NCBI GenBank assembly: GCA_039796575.1
Contig: JBDKJP010000072.1
Coordinates: 1 to 64,000 of the forward strand
Source: UBA668 sp039796575
Lineage (GTDB): Bacteria; Actinomycetota; Acidimicrobiia; Acidimicrobiales; Ilumatobacteraceae
Reading direction: 5' to 3'
DNA length: 64,000 bases
In this document: one piece after another, positions 26,280 through 34,998 of the stretch
How the letters are laid out: each line of letters begins with the position of its first letter
How positions within the stretch are numbered: position 1 is the first letter of the stretch
Translations under genes and position numbers: made by a program
The notes under the pieces: generated by a model
Databases searched by the model: none
The model's input: only the letters and a program-made list of their open reading frames with translations
What the model was told of the DNA's origin: nothing

Positions 26280-27281
26280 TTACTCGCCGCGGTTGCGGCG
26301 GGTGCGGCGCTCGCCACCACCACCGGCGCTCGGCGCCGAGTTGGTGAGCGGGCCGACGGCCTCGACGATCTGCTCGATGGTGGGCGCCTCGCCCTTGGTG
26401 TGCGCGTCGATGGACGCACGCATCGCGGCGAGGTGCTCGGGCGAGGTGCCGCAGCACCCGCCGATGATGGCGGCGCCGGCGTCGACGGCGAGCGCGGCAT
26501 AGCGACCCATCAGCTCGGGCGTGCCCGAGTAGACGATCTCGGTGCCCTGGAACTGCGGCACACCGCAGTTGCCCTTGCTCACCACCGGGCGACCGGCGGC
26601 CTGCATCTCGAGCACGGTGACCAGGATGTCGGGCGCACCGACGCCGCAGTTCGCACCCTGCGCGAGCGGGCCCACGGGCTCGGCGTCGAGCACGCCCGCC
26701 AACTGGTTGGGCAGCAGGCCCATCATGGTGCGGCCGGCCGTGTCGAACGAGCAGGTCACCACGTAGGGCATGTCGTGCGCGATGGCCGCGGTGGCCGCGG
26801 CGTGCACTTCCTCGGGGGCCGACATGGTCTCGATCCACACCACGTCGACACCGCCGTCCTTCAGGCCACGGATCTCCTCGCCGAACGACGCCACCGCGGC
26901 GTCGTGAGTGAGCGCGCCGAGCGGCTCGAACAGCTCGCCCGTCGGGCCCACCGAGCCGCCCACCACCACGGGACGCGGCGCGGCATCGGCCACCGAACGG
27001 GCCAGTTCGGCCGCGGCCTTGGCGAGCTCGTACGTGCGCGCCTCCGCCTTGTGCAGCTTCAACCGGTGCGGGTTGCAGCCGAACGTGTTGGTGAGGATGA
27101 TGTCGGCGCCGGCGTCGACGAACTTCTGGTGGAGTCCGGTGACCTCCTCCGGACGCTCGACGGTCCAGAACTCGGGCGGCTCGCCCGAGGCCAGACCGGC
27201 CGCGAAGTAGTTGGTGCCGGTGGCGCCGTCGGCCAGCAAGGGCCGGCCGGTGGCGAGGAGTTCCTGCAGCGAAGTACGCAT
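26280..27281 (-). CDS. Homocysteine S-methyltransferase family protein (betaine-type)
   Basis: 333 residues. The zinc-thiolate pattern of the family is present: Cys in GANCGVGAPDI and the pair in GGCCGTSPEH. The N-terminal LLADGATGTNYFAAGL and NTFGCNPHRLKLH also fit. The length and single-domain structure fit betaine- or methylated-amine-homocysteine methyltransferases; the methyl donor is not certain. The C-terminus is a short basic tail (ERRTRRNRGE). It is the last gene of the his-led run; the aldo/keto reductase lies 10 bp upstream. Confidence 0.85.
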   Translation of the reverse strand: MRTSLQELLATGRPLLADGATGTNYFAAGLASGEPPEFWTVERPEEVTGLHQKFVDAGADIILTNTFGCNPHRLKLHKAEARTYELAKAAAELARSVADAAPRPVVVGGSVGPTGELFEPLGALTHDAAVASFGEEIRGLKDGGVDVVWIETMSAPEEVHAAATAAIAHDMPYVVTCSFDTAGRTMMGLLPNQLAGVLDAEPVGPLAQGANCGVGAPDILVTVLEMQAAGRPVVSKGNCGVPQFQGTEIVYSGTPELMGRYAALAVDAGAAIIGGCCGTSPEHLAAMRASIDAHTKGEAPTIEQIVEAVGPLTNSAPSAGGGGERRTRRNRGE

Positions 27282-27291
27282 CACTGCGAGG

Positions 27292-28263
27292 CTACGCGAA
27301 CACCGCCTCGATGCGGGCGACGAGTTCCGGCGTGAGCGCCTCGAGCACGTCGAGCGCCTTGAAGTTCTCGACCACCTGGCTCGGGCGGCTGGCACCCGTG
27401 ATGACGGTCGACACGTTCGGGTTGTACGCGCACCAGGCGATGGCCAGCTGGGCGAGCGTGCAGCCGAGCTCGTCGGCGATGGGCCGCAACTGCTCGACCT
27501 TGTCGATGGCGGTGAGCTCGGTGAGCCGGTCCTGCAGGAACTCGTACCCGGCGAGTGCGCCACGGCTGCCCTCGGGGATGCCGTCCTTGTACTTGCCGGT
27601 GAGCAGGCCCGAGGCGAGCGGGCTCCAGATGGTGGTGCCGAGGCCGATGTCCTCGTACAGGCGGGCGTACTCCTTCTCGACGCGCTCGCGTACGAGCAGG
27701 TTGTACTGCGGCTGCTCCATCACCGGCTTGTGGAGGTGATGGCGATCGGCGATGAGCCACGCGGCGCGGATCTCGTCGGCCGACCACTCGCTGGTGCCCC
27801 AGTAGAGCGCCTTGCCCTGGCTGACCATGTCGCTCATGGCCCACACGGTCTCCTCGAGCGGCGTGTCGGGGTCGGGGCGGTGGCAGTAGACGAGGTCGAC
27901 GAAGTCGAGGCCGTAGCGCTCGAGCGAACCGTCGATGGCCTGCATCAGGTACTTGCGGTTCAGCGTGTTGCGCATGTTGCGCACGTTGCCGTGGATGCCC
28001 CAGTAGAACTTCGTGCTCAGCACGTACTCGTGGCGTTTCCAGCCGAGCTGGCGGATGACGCGGCCCATGATGGCCTCGCTCTCGCCCGCGGCGTAGCCCT
28101 CGGCGTTGTCGAAGAAGTTGCAGCCCGCGTCGAACGCGGTCTGCATGCTCTCGGCGGCGAGGTCGTCCTTCATCTGGTTGTCGAACGACACCCAGCTGCC
28201 GAACGAGAGGACGGACACCTGCAACCCACTCCGACCGAGACGTCGGTACTGCATCTTTGCCAT
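27292..28263 (-). CDS. Aldo/keto reductase, potassium-channel beta-subunit type
   Basis: 323 residues. The catalytic tetrad region is visible: D and Y in FFDNAEGYAAGESE, K in STKFYWG, H in VYCHRPD. The NADP-binding C-terminal motif is VITGASRPSQVVENFKAL. The overall pattern (GCNFFDNAEGYA, QPQYNLLVRERVEKEY) matches the Kv-beta/YghZ-like subgroup that reduces aldehydes. Its physiological substrate is unknown. Lies between two homocysteine-methyltransferase-family genes. Confidence 0.9.
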   Translation of the reverse strand: MAKMQYRRLGRSGLQVSVLSFGSWVSFDNQMKDDLAAESMQTAFDAGCNFFDNAEGYAAGESEAIMGRVIRQLGWKRHEYVLSTKFYWGIHGNVRNMRNTLNRKYLMQAIDGSLERYGLDFVDLVYCHRPDPDTPLEETVWAMSDMVSQGKALYWGTSEWSADEIRAAWLIADRHHLHKPVMEQPQYNLLVRERVEKEYARLYEDIGLGTTIWSPLASGLLTGKYKDGIPEGSRGALAGYEFLQDRLTELTAIDKVEQLRPIADELGCTLAQLAIAWCAYNPNVSTVITGASRPSQVVENFKALDVLEALTPELVARIEAVFA

Positions 28264-28298
28264 GTGAGGCACCATAACGCCCGCCCGGCGCGCGTGCA

Positions 28299-29171
28299 TC
28301 AGGAAGCGAAGCGAAGGGCGTGCAGGGCGCGGATGCCCTCGGTGCCGACCCCGCAGCAGCCGCCGATGAGGCGTGCCCCGGCGTCGAGCCAGGCGGGCAC
28401 GAGACCGGGGAGCTCTGCGCCTCCCGTCGGCCCGAACCAGCACTTGTGGTCGGCGTCCCAGGCGGCGCCGTGGTTGGGGTACACCACGAACGGCACGTCG
28501 ACGGTGGCCGACCGCAGCAGCGGCTCGACGAAGCCGGGGGCGGTGCAGTTCACGCCGACGGCCTGCACGGCAGGGGCGACCCGCGACGCTGCGTCGGCGA
28601 ACAGGTCGCCGCCGCACGTGCGGCTCGCGTCGGCGCACGAGAACGTGAGCCACGCCGGTGCATCGGTGAGGCGCCGCAACTCCTCGACCACGATCTCGGC
28701 CTCCGCCAACAGCGGGATGGTCTCGATCGCGAACAGGTCGGGGCCCGAGTCGACCAGCACCTCGAGCCGCGCACGGTGGAACGCACGGATGTCGTCCCAC
28801 GGCGTGTCGTAGTCGCCGCGGTACTCGCTGCCGTTGGCCAGGTACGCGCCGTACGGGCCGACCGACGACGCCACCATCGGCGCGCCCGACCCACGCGCGA
28901 CCTCGGTGGTGGTGGCCAGCACGCGACGGGCGTCGGCGGCGGACAGACCGGCAGCGACGAAGCCGGGTTCGCTGGCCTGGTAGCTCGACGTGATGACCAC
29001 GTCGGCGCCGGCATCCACGTAGCGGCGGTGCGCGGCGGTGATGACCTCGGGCCGGTCGAGCAACGCGGCAGCGGTCCACAGCAGCCCCTGGGGCTGCTCG
29101 CCCAGCTCCTCGAGCGCGGTGCTGAGGCCGCCGTCGACGAGCGTGAACGGGGTGCGGACGAGCTCGATCAT
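28299..29171 (-). CDS. mmuM: Homocysteine S-methyltransferase (MmuM-like)
   Basis: 290 residues. LVDGGLSTALEELG at the N-terminus, ITSSYQAS, VGPYGAYLANGSEYRGDY, and the zinc ligands in GVNCTAP and GGCCGVG match MmuM, which uses S-methylmethionine (or the wrong isomer of SAM) to methylate homocysteine. The start overlaps the hisF stop by 4 bp, so it is translationally coupled to the histidine operon. Confidence 0.88.
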   Translation of the reverse strand: MIELVRTPFTLVDGGLSTALEELGEQPQGLLWTAAALLDRPEVITAAHRRYVDAGADVVITSSYQASEPGFVAAGLSAADARRVLATTTEVARGSGAPMVASSVGPYGAYLANGSEYRGDYDTPWDDIRAFHRARLEVLVDSGPDLFAIETIPLLAEAEIVVEELRRLTDAPAWLTFSCADASRTCGGDLFADAASRVAPAVQAVGVNCTAPGFVEPLLRSATVDVPFVVYPNHGAAWDADHKCWFGPTGGAELPGLVPAWLDAGARLIGGCCGVGTEGIRALHALRFAS

Positions 29172-29932
29172 GCCGGTCGCACCGTCACGCCCGCGGCCGT
29201 CATCACGGCCTTCGCCTCGGCGATGGTGTGCTCACCGAAGTGGAAGATGCTGGCCGCCAGCACGCCGGTGGCGCCGCCCTCCACCACGCCGTCGACGAGG
29301 TGCTGCAGCGTGCCGACACCGCCGCTGGCGATGACCGGGACCCCGACCGCGTCGCTGACCGCACGCGTGAGGCCGAGGTCGAACCCCTCCTTCGTGCCGT
29401 CGCGGTCCATCGACGTGAGCAGGATCTCGCCGGCGCCCAGCCGGGTGGCCTCGACCGCCCAGCGCACCGCATCGATGCCGGTGGGCGTGCGGCCGCCGTG
29501 GAGGTACACCTCGTAGCCCGAGCCGTCGGCGTTGCGCTTGGCGTCGATTGCGCACACGCAGCACTGCGCACCGAACTCGGCGGCGATCTCGCCGATGAGC
29601 TCGGGCCGCTGCACGGCGGCGGTGTTGACGCTGACCTTGTCGGCGCCGGCGCGCAACATGGTGCGCGCATCGGTGACGGCACGGATGCCGCCGCCGACGG
29701 TGAACGGGATGAACACCTGATCGGCGGTGCGCTCGACGACGTCGACCATGGTGGCCCGGCCGTCGGACGACGCGGTGATGTCGAGGAACACCAACTCGTC
29801 GGCGCCCGCCAGGTCGTAGCGCGCGGCGAGCTCGACCGGGTCGCCGGCGTCGCGGAGGTCGACGAAGTTCACGCCCTTCACGACGCGACCGTTGGTGACG
29901 TCGAGGCAGGGAATGACCCGCGCGGCCCTCAT
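29168..29932 (-). CDS. hisF: Imidazole glycerol phosphate synthase cyclase subunit
   Basis: 254 residues, full length. Catalytic aspartates in IPCLDVTNGRVVKG and LLTSMDRDGTKEGFD, and phosphate-binding loops VGGGIR and ASGGVGT, are intact. With HisH it makes IGP and AICAR from PRFAR. It overlaps hisA by 4 bp and mmuM by 4 bp. Confidence 0.97.
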   Translation of the reverse strand: MRAARVIPCLDVTNGRVVKGVNFVDLRDAGDPVELAARYDLAGADELVFLDITASSDGRATMVDVVERTADQVFIPFTVGGGIRAVTDARTMLRAGADKVSVNTAAVQRPELIGEIAAEFGAQCCVCAIDAKRNADGSGYEVYLHGGRTPTGIDAVRWAVEATRLGAGEILLTSMDRDGTKEGFDLGLTRAVSDAVGVPVIASGGVGTLQHLVDGVVEGGATGVLAASIFHFGEHTIAEAKAVMTAAGVTVRPA

Positions 29933-30645
29933 CGCGCCAGCTCCTGCAATGCCTCGGCCACGGTGAACCGGCCCTCGTACACGGCCTTGCCGGTGATGAC
30001 GCCACCGATGCCGGGCACGGCACGCAGCGCCGCGATGTCGGCCAACGACGACACGCCGCCGCTGGCGATGACCGGGATGGTGGTGGCACGCGCCGCCGCG
30101 GCGAGGCCGTCGACGTCGGGGCCGGTGAGCATGCCGTCGCGGGCGATGTCGGTGATGACGAACGCCGACGCGTCGGGGAACCAGCCGAGTGCATCGGCGA
30201 GCTGCACGCCCGACCCCTCGGTCCAGCCGTGCACCGCCACCTCGCCCTCGCGGTGGTCGAGACCGACCGCGACCGGCACCACCTTCGCCGCGGCAGCGAC
30301 GAGCGACGGGTCCTTCACCGCGGCGGAGCCCATCACCACTCGGGCGACCCCTGCGTCGGCCAACGACTGGGCGTCGCCGACGGTGCGCACTCCCCCGCCG
30401 GTCTGCACCGAGGCCCGACCCGCGAGCGCGGCCGCGATGGCGGCCACGACCGGGCGGTTCACGGGCGAGCCGCTGCGCGCCGCGTCGAGATCGACGACGT
30501 GGATCCAGCGCGCCCCGGCGTCGGCGAACGACACGGCCACCGCGACCGGATCGTCGCCGTAGGTGGTCTGCTGGTCGTAGTCGCCCTGCAGCAGGCGCAC
30601 GACCTTGCCGTCGCGCAGGTCGATGGCGGGATACAGGTCGATCAC
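29929..30645 (-). CDS. hisA: Phosphoribosyl-formimino-AICAR isomerase
   Basis: 238 residues from GTG 30645. LYPAIDLRDGKVVRLLQGDY carries the first catalytic Asp, TDIARDGMLTGPD the second, with phosphate loops QTGGGVR and ASGGVSS. In some actinobacteria this enzyme is bifunctional with TrpF (PriA); trpE is in this window but trpF is not, so PriA activity is possible. The QTGGGVR region alone does not decide. Overlaps hisH by 4 bp. Confidence 0.95.
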   Translation of the reverse strand: MIDLYPAIDLRDGKVVRLLQGDYDQQTTYGDDPVAVAVSFADAGARWIHVVDLDAARSGSPVNRPVVAAIAAALAGRASVQTGGGVRTVGDAQSLADAGVARVVMGSAAVKDPSLVAAAAKVVPVAVGLDHREGEVAVHGWTEGSGVQLADALGWFPDASAFVITDIARDGMLTGPDVDGLAAAARATTIPVIASGGVSSLADIAALRAVPGIGGVITGKAVYEGRFTVAEALQELAR

Positions 30646-31265
30646 GACGGGTCCTCCAGAGCGGCGACGAAGTTGCGCAACAGCGCGAGGCCGGCGGTGC
30701 CCGACTTCTCGGGGTGGAACTGGGTGGCCACCACGTTGCCCGAGCGGAAGACGGCGTTCACCGTGCCGCCGTACTCGCAGCTGGCCACCACGGTCGCCGG
30801 ATCGTCGGGCACGCCGTGCAACGAGTGCACGAAGTACACCCACGGCGCGTCACCGAGCCCGGCGAACACCGGGTCGGCGGTGTGCAGGCGCAGCTGGTTC
30901 CACTGCATCTGCGGCCGCGGCAGCTGATCGGTGATCCACTCGATGCGACCGGGGATGATGCCAAGGCCGGCTGCCTCGCCCTCGGCGCTGCCCGAGAACA
31001 GCATCTGCATCCCGACGCAGATGCCCATGAACGGACGGCCGGAGGCGACGGCGTCGTGGCACACCTGCTCGAGCCCTGCGTCGCGCAGGGCGCGCATGCA
31101 CGCGTCGAACGCGCCGACACCCGGCAGCACCACCGCATCGGCGTCGGCCACCAGCGCGGGATCGGCGGTGAGGCGTGCGTCGGCGCCCACGTGCTCGAGC
31201 GCCTTCTGCGCTGACCGCAGGTTGCCGATGCCGTAGTCGAGCACGGCGACGAGGGGTGCCGTCAC
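30642..31265 (-). CDS. hisH: Imidazole glycerol phosphate synthase glutaminase subunit
   Basis: 207 residues, class-I glutaminase. DYGIGNLRS at the start, the nucleophile Cys in GICVGMQMLF, and the His-Glu of ATQFHPEKSG form the triad. It supplies ammonia to HisF. GTG 31265 overlaps the hisB stop (GTGA). Confidence 0.96.
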   Translation of the reverse strand: MTAPLVAVLDYGIGNLRSAQKALEHVGADARLTADPALVADADAVVLPGVGAFDACMRALRDAGLEQVCHDAVASGRPFMGICVGMQMLFSGSAEGEAAGLGIIPGRIEWITDQLPRPQMQWNQLRLHTADPVFAGLGDAPWVYFVHSLHGVPDDPATVVASCEYGGTVNAVFRSGNVVATQFHPEKSGTAGLALLRNFVAALEDPS

Positions 31266-31852
31266 AGCACGCCCTTGGTGGACGGCACCGACGAGCCCTC
31301 GACGCGCACCGCGTCGCGCAGGCAGCGCGCCAGCCCCTTGAACGTGGCCTCGATGATGTGGTGCACGTTGGTGCCGTGGCACAGCCGCACGTGCAGCGTG
31401 ATGCCGGCCGACGTGGCGAACGAGTGGATGGCGTGCTCGGCGAGCTGCGGGTCGAACGGCGGGTTGCCGAGCGGCAGCACCTCGGGCATCGGCACGTCCC
31501 AGACCACGAACGGGCGGCCCGACAGGTCGAGCGCGACCTCGACGAGCGCCTCGTCGAGCGGGAACATGCCGCTCGCGAAACGTCGCACGCCGGCCTTGTC
31601 GCCGAGCGCGTCGCGGAAGGCCTCACCGAGCGCGATGCCGACGTCCTCGACCGTGTGGTGGGTGTCGATGTGCAGGTCGCCGGTGGCGGCGATGCGCAGG
31701 TCGAACCCGCCGTGCTTGCCGAGCTGCTCGAGCATGTGGTCGTAGAACGGGATGCCCGTGCTCACGGTGGCAGTGCCGCTGCCGTCGAGCTCGATCGACA
31801 GATCGATCGACGTCTCCTTCGTGGCGCGGGTGCGGGTGGCGGACCGGCTCAT
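31262..31852 (-). CDS. hisB: Imidazoleglycerol-phosphate dehydratase
   Basis: 196 residues, monofunctional (no histidinol phosphatase domain). The Mn-binding motifs YDHMLEQLGKHGGFDL, HHTVEDVGIALGEAF and NVHHIIEATFKG are all present. ATG 31852 overlaps the hisC stop by 4 bp. Histidinol phosphatase must be encoded elsewhere, perhaps by an IMPase-like gene. Confidence 0.97.
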   Translation of the reverse strand: MSRSATRTRATKETSIDLSIELDGSGTATVSTGIPFYDHMLEQLGKHGGFDLRIAATGDLHIDTHHTVEDVGIALGEAFRDALGDKAGVRRFASGMFPLDEALVEVALDLSGRPFVVWDVPMPEVLPLGNPPFDPQLAEHAIHSFATSAGITLHVRLCHGTNVHHIIEATFKGLARCLRDAVRVEGSSVPSTKGVL

Positions 31853-32919
31853 CGCATGACCTCCGAGAGTGCCGTGAGGAATTCGTCGTTCTCCTCGGGG
31901 GTACCGATGGTGACGCGCAGGCAGTGGTCGAGGCGCGGCCAGCCGGAGCAGTCGCGCACCAACACGCTGTGGTCGAGCAGGCCCTGCCACACCGCACGAC
32001 CGGCGATGCCGCGCGGGCGGAACAACACGAAGTTCGCGCCGCTCGGGAACACGTCGATGGGCATCGCCGACATCGCGGCCATCAGCCGCTCACGCTCGGA
32101 CACCACCAGCTGCACACGCGACTCCATCTCGTCGGCGAACTGCAGGGCGAGCCGACCGGCGATCTGCTTCGCCGCGTCGAGGTGGTACGGCAGCACCACC
32201 TTGTCGAGCTCGGCCACCAGCCAGCTCGGCCCGACGAGGTACCCGAGGCGCGACCCGGCCATCGACCAGGTCTTGCTGAACGTGCGGGTGACCACCATCG
32301 GCACCTCGTCGTCGATGAGCCCCATCGCCGACCAGCTCGCGAACTGGCCGTACGCCTCGTCGACCACGAGCAGACCGGGCACCAGCGAGAGCACCTCGCG
32401 CACGTTGGCCTCGGGCTCCTCGAGCCCGGTCGGGTTGTTCGGCGAGCAGAGGAACGTGACCGTGGGCTGCGACTCGGCCAGCACCCGGCGCACCTCGGCG
32501 AGGTCGAGCGTGAAGTCGGCGGCGCGCTCACCCTCGGCGACCGTGGCGCCGGTGAGGTGGGCGATGTGGCCGTGCAGCTGGTACGTCGGCTCGAACGTGG
32601 CCACGGTGCGGCCGGGACCGGCGAACGTGAGCAGCAGGGTCTGCAGCACCTCGTTGCTGCCGTTGGCGGCGAAGACCTGGTCGGGCCGTACCCCGTGCAG
32701 CGCGGCGATGCCCTCGCGGAGGGCCGTGGCCGACCGGTCGGGGTAACGGTGCCACTCCACCCGGGAGAGCTCGGCGGCGAACGCATCGCGCCAGGCGGCC
32801 GGCGGCGGGAAGGGCGACTCGTTGGTGTTGAGGCGCACGCGGACGTGCACCTGCGGCGAGTGGTACCCCTCGAGCGCCGAGAGGTCGTCACGCACGGGTA
32901 CTCGGGTCACGGCGGCCAC
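31849..32919 (-). CDS. hisC: Histidinol-phosphate aminotransferase
   Basis: 356 residues from GTG 32919 (GTG 32910 also possible). Class-I/II PLP aminotransferase: RLNTNESPFPPP near the N-terminus, WHRYPD, FLCSPNNPTG, VVDEAYGQF, the Schiff-base lysine in TRTFSKTWSMAGSRLGY and the C-terminal GTPEENDEFL. It is the first gene of the hisC-B-H-A-F run. No hisD or hisG is seen nearby. Confidence 0.94.
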   Translation of the reverse strand: MAAVTRVPVRDDLSALEGYHSPQVHVRVRLNTNESPFPPPAAWRDAFAAELSRVEWHRYPDRSATALREGIAALHGVRPDQVFAANGSNEVLQTLLLTFAGPGRTVATFEPTYQLHGHIAHLTGATVAEGERAADFTLDLAEVRRVLAESQPTVTFLCSPNNPTGLEEPEANVREVLSLVPGLLVVDEAYGQFASWSAMGLIDDEVPMVVTRTFSKTWSMAGSRLGYLVGPSWLVAELDKVVLPYHLDAAKQIAGRLALQFADEMESRVQLVVSERERLMAAMSAMPIDVFPSGANFVLFRPRGIAGRAVWQGLLDHSVLVRDCSGWPRLDHCLRVTIGTPEENDEFLTALSEVMR

Positions 32920-32971
32920 GTTACCGAGCCGGAGTGTCCGCACGCAGGTGGATTGCGGCCAGACTGGCGCC

Positions 32972-33175
32972 ATGCCGAGCAACCCGAGCGCCAGCCTGCA
33001 GGTGATCGCCGACCACGTCGAGCGCTACCACGAGCAGATCGGCGACCTGGTGCCGCACTACCAATCGACCGACCAGGCCGACATGATCAATGCGCTCGTC
33101 GAAGCCGAACGCGCACTGCGGCATGCTGCGCGCGCGGTGCGCAAAGCCGCGAAGACCGCCAGTACCGCCCACTGA
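32972..33175 (+). CDS. Small hypothetical protein
   Basis: 67 residues, mostly helical by composition: VIADHVERYHEQIGDLVPHYQ then NALVEAERALRHAARAVRKAAKTA. It has an amphipathic, basic C-terminal helix. It is divergent from hisC (about 52 bp between starts). Similar short His/Lys-rich proteins occur in actinobacteria, but I do not recognise a named family. Confidence 0.55.
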   Translation: MPSNPSASLQVIADHVERYHEQIGDLVPHYQSTDQADMINALVEAERALRHAARAVRKAAKTASTAH

Positions 33176-33210
33176 GCACGATCGCTCACTGCACGCGCGA
33201 AGCCAGGAGG

Positions 33211-33244
33211 AAAAACAGAAACGGCCCCCCGAAGGGGCCGTTTC
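33211..33244 (-). terminator. Strong intrinsic terminator
   Basis: An 11-bp perfect stem (33218-33228 with 33234-33244, loop CCGAA) followed on the minus strand by TGTTTTTCC. The T-run is only on the minus-strand side, so it serves transcripts coming from the nth direction or from the candidate RNA between them. Confidence 0.85.
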
Positions 33245-33306
33245 CGGCAACACCGGGCGGCGGATCCCAGCGTCGCGTCAAACCAGGTGGCGGGAACCTG
33301 GTCAAT
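33218..33306 (-). ncRNA. Candidate small RNA between nth and terminator
   Basis: About 90 nt between a promoter-like site and the terminator, with no open reading frame that ends before it. The RNA would begin with a perfect 7-bp hairpin (ACCAGGT/ACCTGGT, loop TCCCGCC, about 33280-33302) and end in the 11-bp terminator stem. It does not look like tmRNA, SRP RNA, 6S, RNase P or the C-rich-loop 6C RNA. Alternatively this is simply the nth 3' UTR. The promoter-like site favours an independent RNA, but only transcript data could decide. Confidence 0.4.
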
Positions 33307-33310
33307 GGCC

Positions 33311-33338
33311 ATCATACACTCGATCATTGACAGGGCAA
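33311..33338 (-). promoter_or_regulatory. Promoter-like site upstream of candidate RNA
   Basis: On the minus strand TTGCCC (33338-33333) and TATGAT (33316-33311) are separated by 16 bp, a reasonable sigma-70 type promoter for this AT-poor genome. It lies 21 bp after the nth stop codon, so it would not serve nth. Confidence 0.45.
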
Positions 33339-33358
33339 GTGACGTCCCCGACGGTGGT

Positions 33359-34027
33359 TCACTTGACGGTTGCTTGACGTTTCCTCGGCAGCTGTGACGA
33401 AGGGCACATGTCCTCGAGCACGCAGTCGCCGCACCGCGGCTTCTTCGCGTCGCAGACCCGGCGCCCGTGGAGGATGACCCGCAGGCTGAAGTCGCCCCAC
33501 GCCGCGGCGGGCAGCAGCGCGCACAGCGCCGTCTCCACCTTCACCGCGTCCTCCTCCTGGGTCAGCCCGAGCTTGCGCGACAGCCGCCCGACGTGGGTGT
33601 CCACGGGCAACCCGGGCAGTCCGAACGCCACGCTGCGCACCACGTTGCCGGTCTTGCGGCCCACGCCCGCGAGCGTGACCAGATCGTCGAGCGCCGTCGG
33701 CACCTCGCCGTCGAACCGGTCGACCAGTGCCTGTGCCATCGCGATGAGGTTGCGCGCCTTCGACTGGTAGAACCCGGTCGAGCGGACGATCTCCTCCACG
33801 TCGGCCGGCACGGCGGCCGCCAACGCGTACGCGTCGGGGTAGGCGGCGAACAGCCGTGGCGTCACCATGTTGACGCGGACGTCGGTGGTCTGCGCCGACA
33901 GGATGGTGGCGGCCAGCAACTCGAACGGCGTGCGGTGGTCGAGCTCGCACAGCGCCTCCGGGTACTCGAGCGCCAACCGCTCGGCCACCACCTTCGCTCG
34001 GCCCTTCGGGGTTCTCGGCGTGCCCAT
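33359..34027 (-). CDS. nth: Endonuclease III (DNA glycosylase/AP lyase)
   Basis: 222 residues. The helix-hairpin-helix motif LAGVGRKTGNVV carries the catalytic lysine, the catalytic Asp is in LPVDTHVGRLSRKLG, and the C-terminal [4Fe-4S] site is CDAKKPRCGDCVLEDMC (C-x6-C-x2-C-x5-C). It removes oxidised pyrimidines in base excision repair. ATG 34027 is used; the gene is divergent from mshD. Confidence 0.97.
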   Translation of the reverse strand: MGTPRTPKGRAKVVAERLALEYPEALCELDHRTPFELLAATILSAQTTDVRVNMVTPRLFAAYPDAYALAAAVPADVEEIVRSTGFYQSKARNLIAMAQALVDRFDGEVPTALDDLVTLAGVGRKTGNVVRSVAFGLPGLPVDTHVGRLSRKLGLTQEEDAVKVETALCALLPAAAWGDFSLRVILHGRRVCDAKKPRCGDCVLEDMCPSSQLPRKRQATVK

Positions 34028-34080
34028 GCCCCGAGGCTAGGCCCACGTCGGCCCGCCGACCGGCAGTAGCCTTCGCCCGG

Positions 34081-34998
34081 ATGCCCAGTGTCCGGATCCT
34101 GCGTGCCGTCGGTCCTGCCGACCGAGCCGCCATCGAGCAGTTCCTGCTCGACGCGCACGCCGACGACTGTGCACAGCTGAACGACCACCTCCGTGCCGAT
34201 CTCGCGCAGGGGCCGCGACGCGGCTTCGTGGCCGCACTGGCCACACAGCACGACACCGTGGTCGGCTACGCGCAGGCATCGGCGGGCAACACGGGGTTCG
34301 TGGTCGACAGCATCGTGTGGTCGGGCGTCGATGCCGACGCCGACCAGGTCCGCGCCGACCTGTTGGCCGCACTGCTCGCCGAGCTCCCGGCCGACGCCGA
34401 CGTCACCTGGTGGACCCACGACGGCGACGACGTCGCCCCGGTCGCCACCGCGCTGGGGTTGGTGCCCGGCCGAGCGCTGCTGCAGATGCGCGCCGCGCTC
34501 CCCCTCGCCGACGACGTGGCACCGGGCGCTGCCGTCGCCACCCGGCCGTTCGAGGTCGGCAGCGACGAGGCCGCGTGGCTCGAGGTCAACAACGCCGCCT
34601 TCGCATGGCACGGCGAACAGGGCGGCTGGGACCTGGCCACGCTGCAGCAACGCGAGCGCGAGCCGTGGTTCCGGGCCGACGGGTTCCTGCTGCACGAACG
34701 CGACGACCGTCTCGCGGCGTTCTGCTGGACGAAGCTCCACCCGCCCCAGCATGTCGGCGACCCGCTCGTCGGGGAGATCTACGTCATCGCCGTGCACCCC
34801 GACTTCCACGGCCTCGGACTGGGCCGATCGCTCACGGTCGCCGGGTTACACTCGCTCACAGCGATGGGTTCGACGGAGGGCATGCTCTACGTCGATGCCG
34901 GAAACACCGCTGCCGTGCGGCTCTACGAGTCGCTCGGTTTCCGGATCGCCCACACCGACCAGGCCTACGTTCGACCCGCAAGGATGCAGCTTCCGTGA
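34081..34998 (+). CDS. mshD: Mycothiol synthase
   Basis: 305 residues made of two tandem GNAT acetyltransferase domains. The second is clear: EIYVIAVHPDFHGLGLGRSLTVAG binds acetyl-CoA and is followed by MLYVDAGNTAAVRLYESLGFR. MshD acetylates Cys-GlcN-Ins in the last step of mycothiol synthesis, a thiol restricted to actinobacteria. It is followed by pepF with a GTGA overlap. Confidence 0.92.
   Translation: MPSVRILRAVGPADRAAIEQFLLDAHADDCAQLNDHLRADLAQGPRRGFVAALATQHDTVVGYAQASAGNTGFVVDSIVWSGVDADADQVRADLLAALLAELPADADVTWWTHDGDDVAPVATALGLVPGRALLQMRAALPLADDVAPGAAVATRPFEVGSDEAAWLEVNNAAFAWHGEQGGWDLATLQQREREPWFRADGFLLHERDDRLAAFCWTKLHPPQHVGDPLVGEIYVIAVHPDFHGLGLGRSLTVAGLHSLTAMGSTEGMLYVDAGNTAAVRLYESLGFRIAHTDQAYVRPARMQLP

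Noticed and set aside
33218..33306. Known RNA class (6C RNA, SRP RNA, tmRNA, RNase P, 6S) for the nth-adjacent interval
   Set aside because: The hairpin loop is TCCCGCC rather than six or more C residues, and there is no SRP tetraloop, tRNA-like end or conserved RNase P core. It was kept only as an unclassified candidate.
33058..33327. An 89-codon frame on the minus strand through the candidate RNA
   Set aside because: It runs straight through the strong terminator hairpin and antisense to the 67-residue gene, and has no recognisable protein features.
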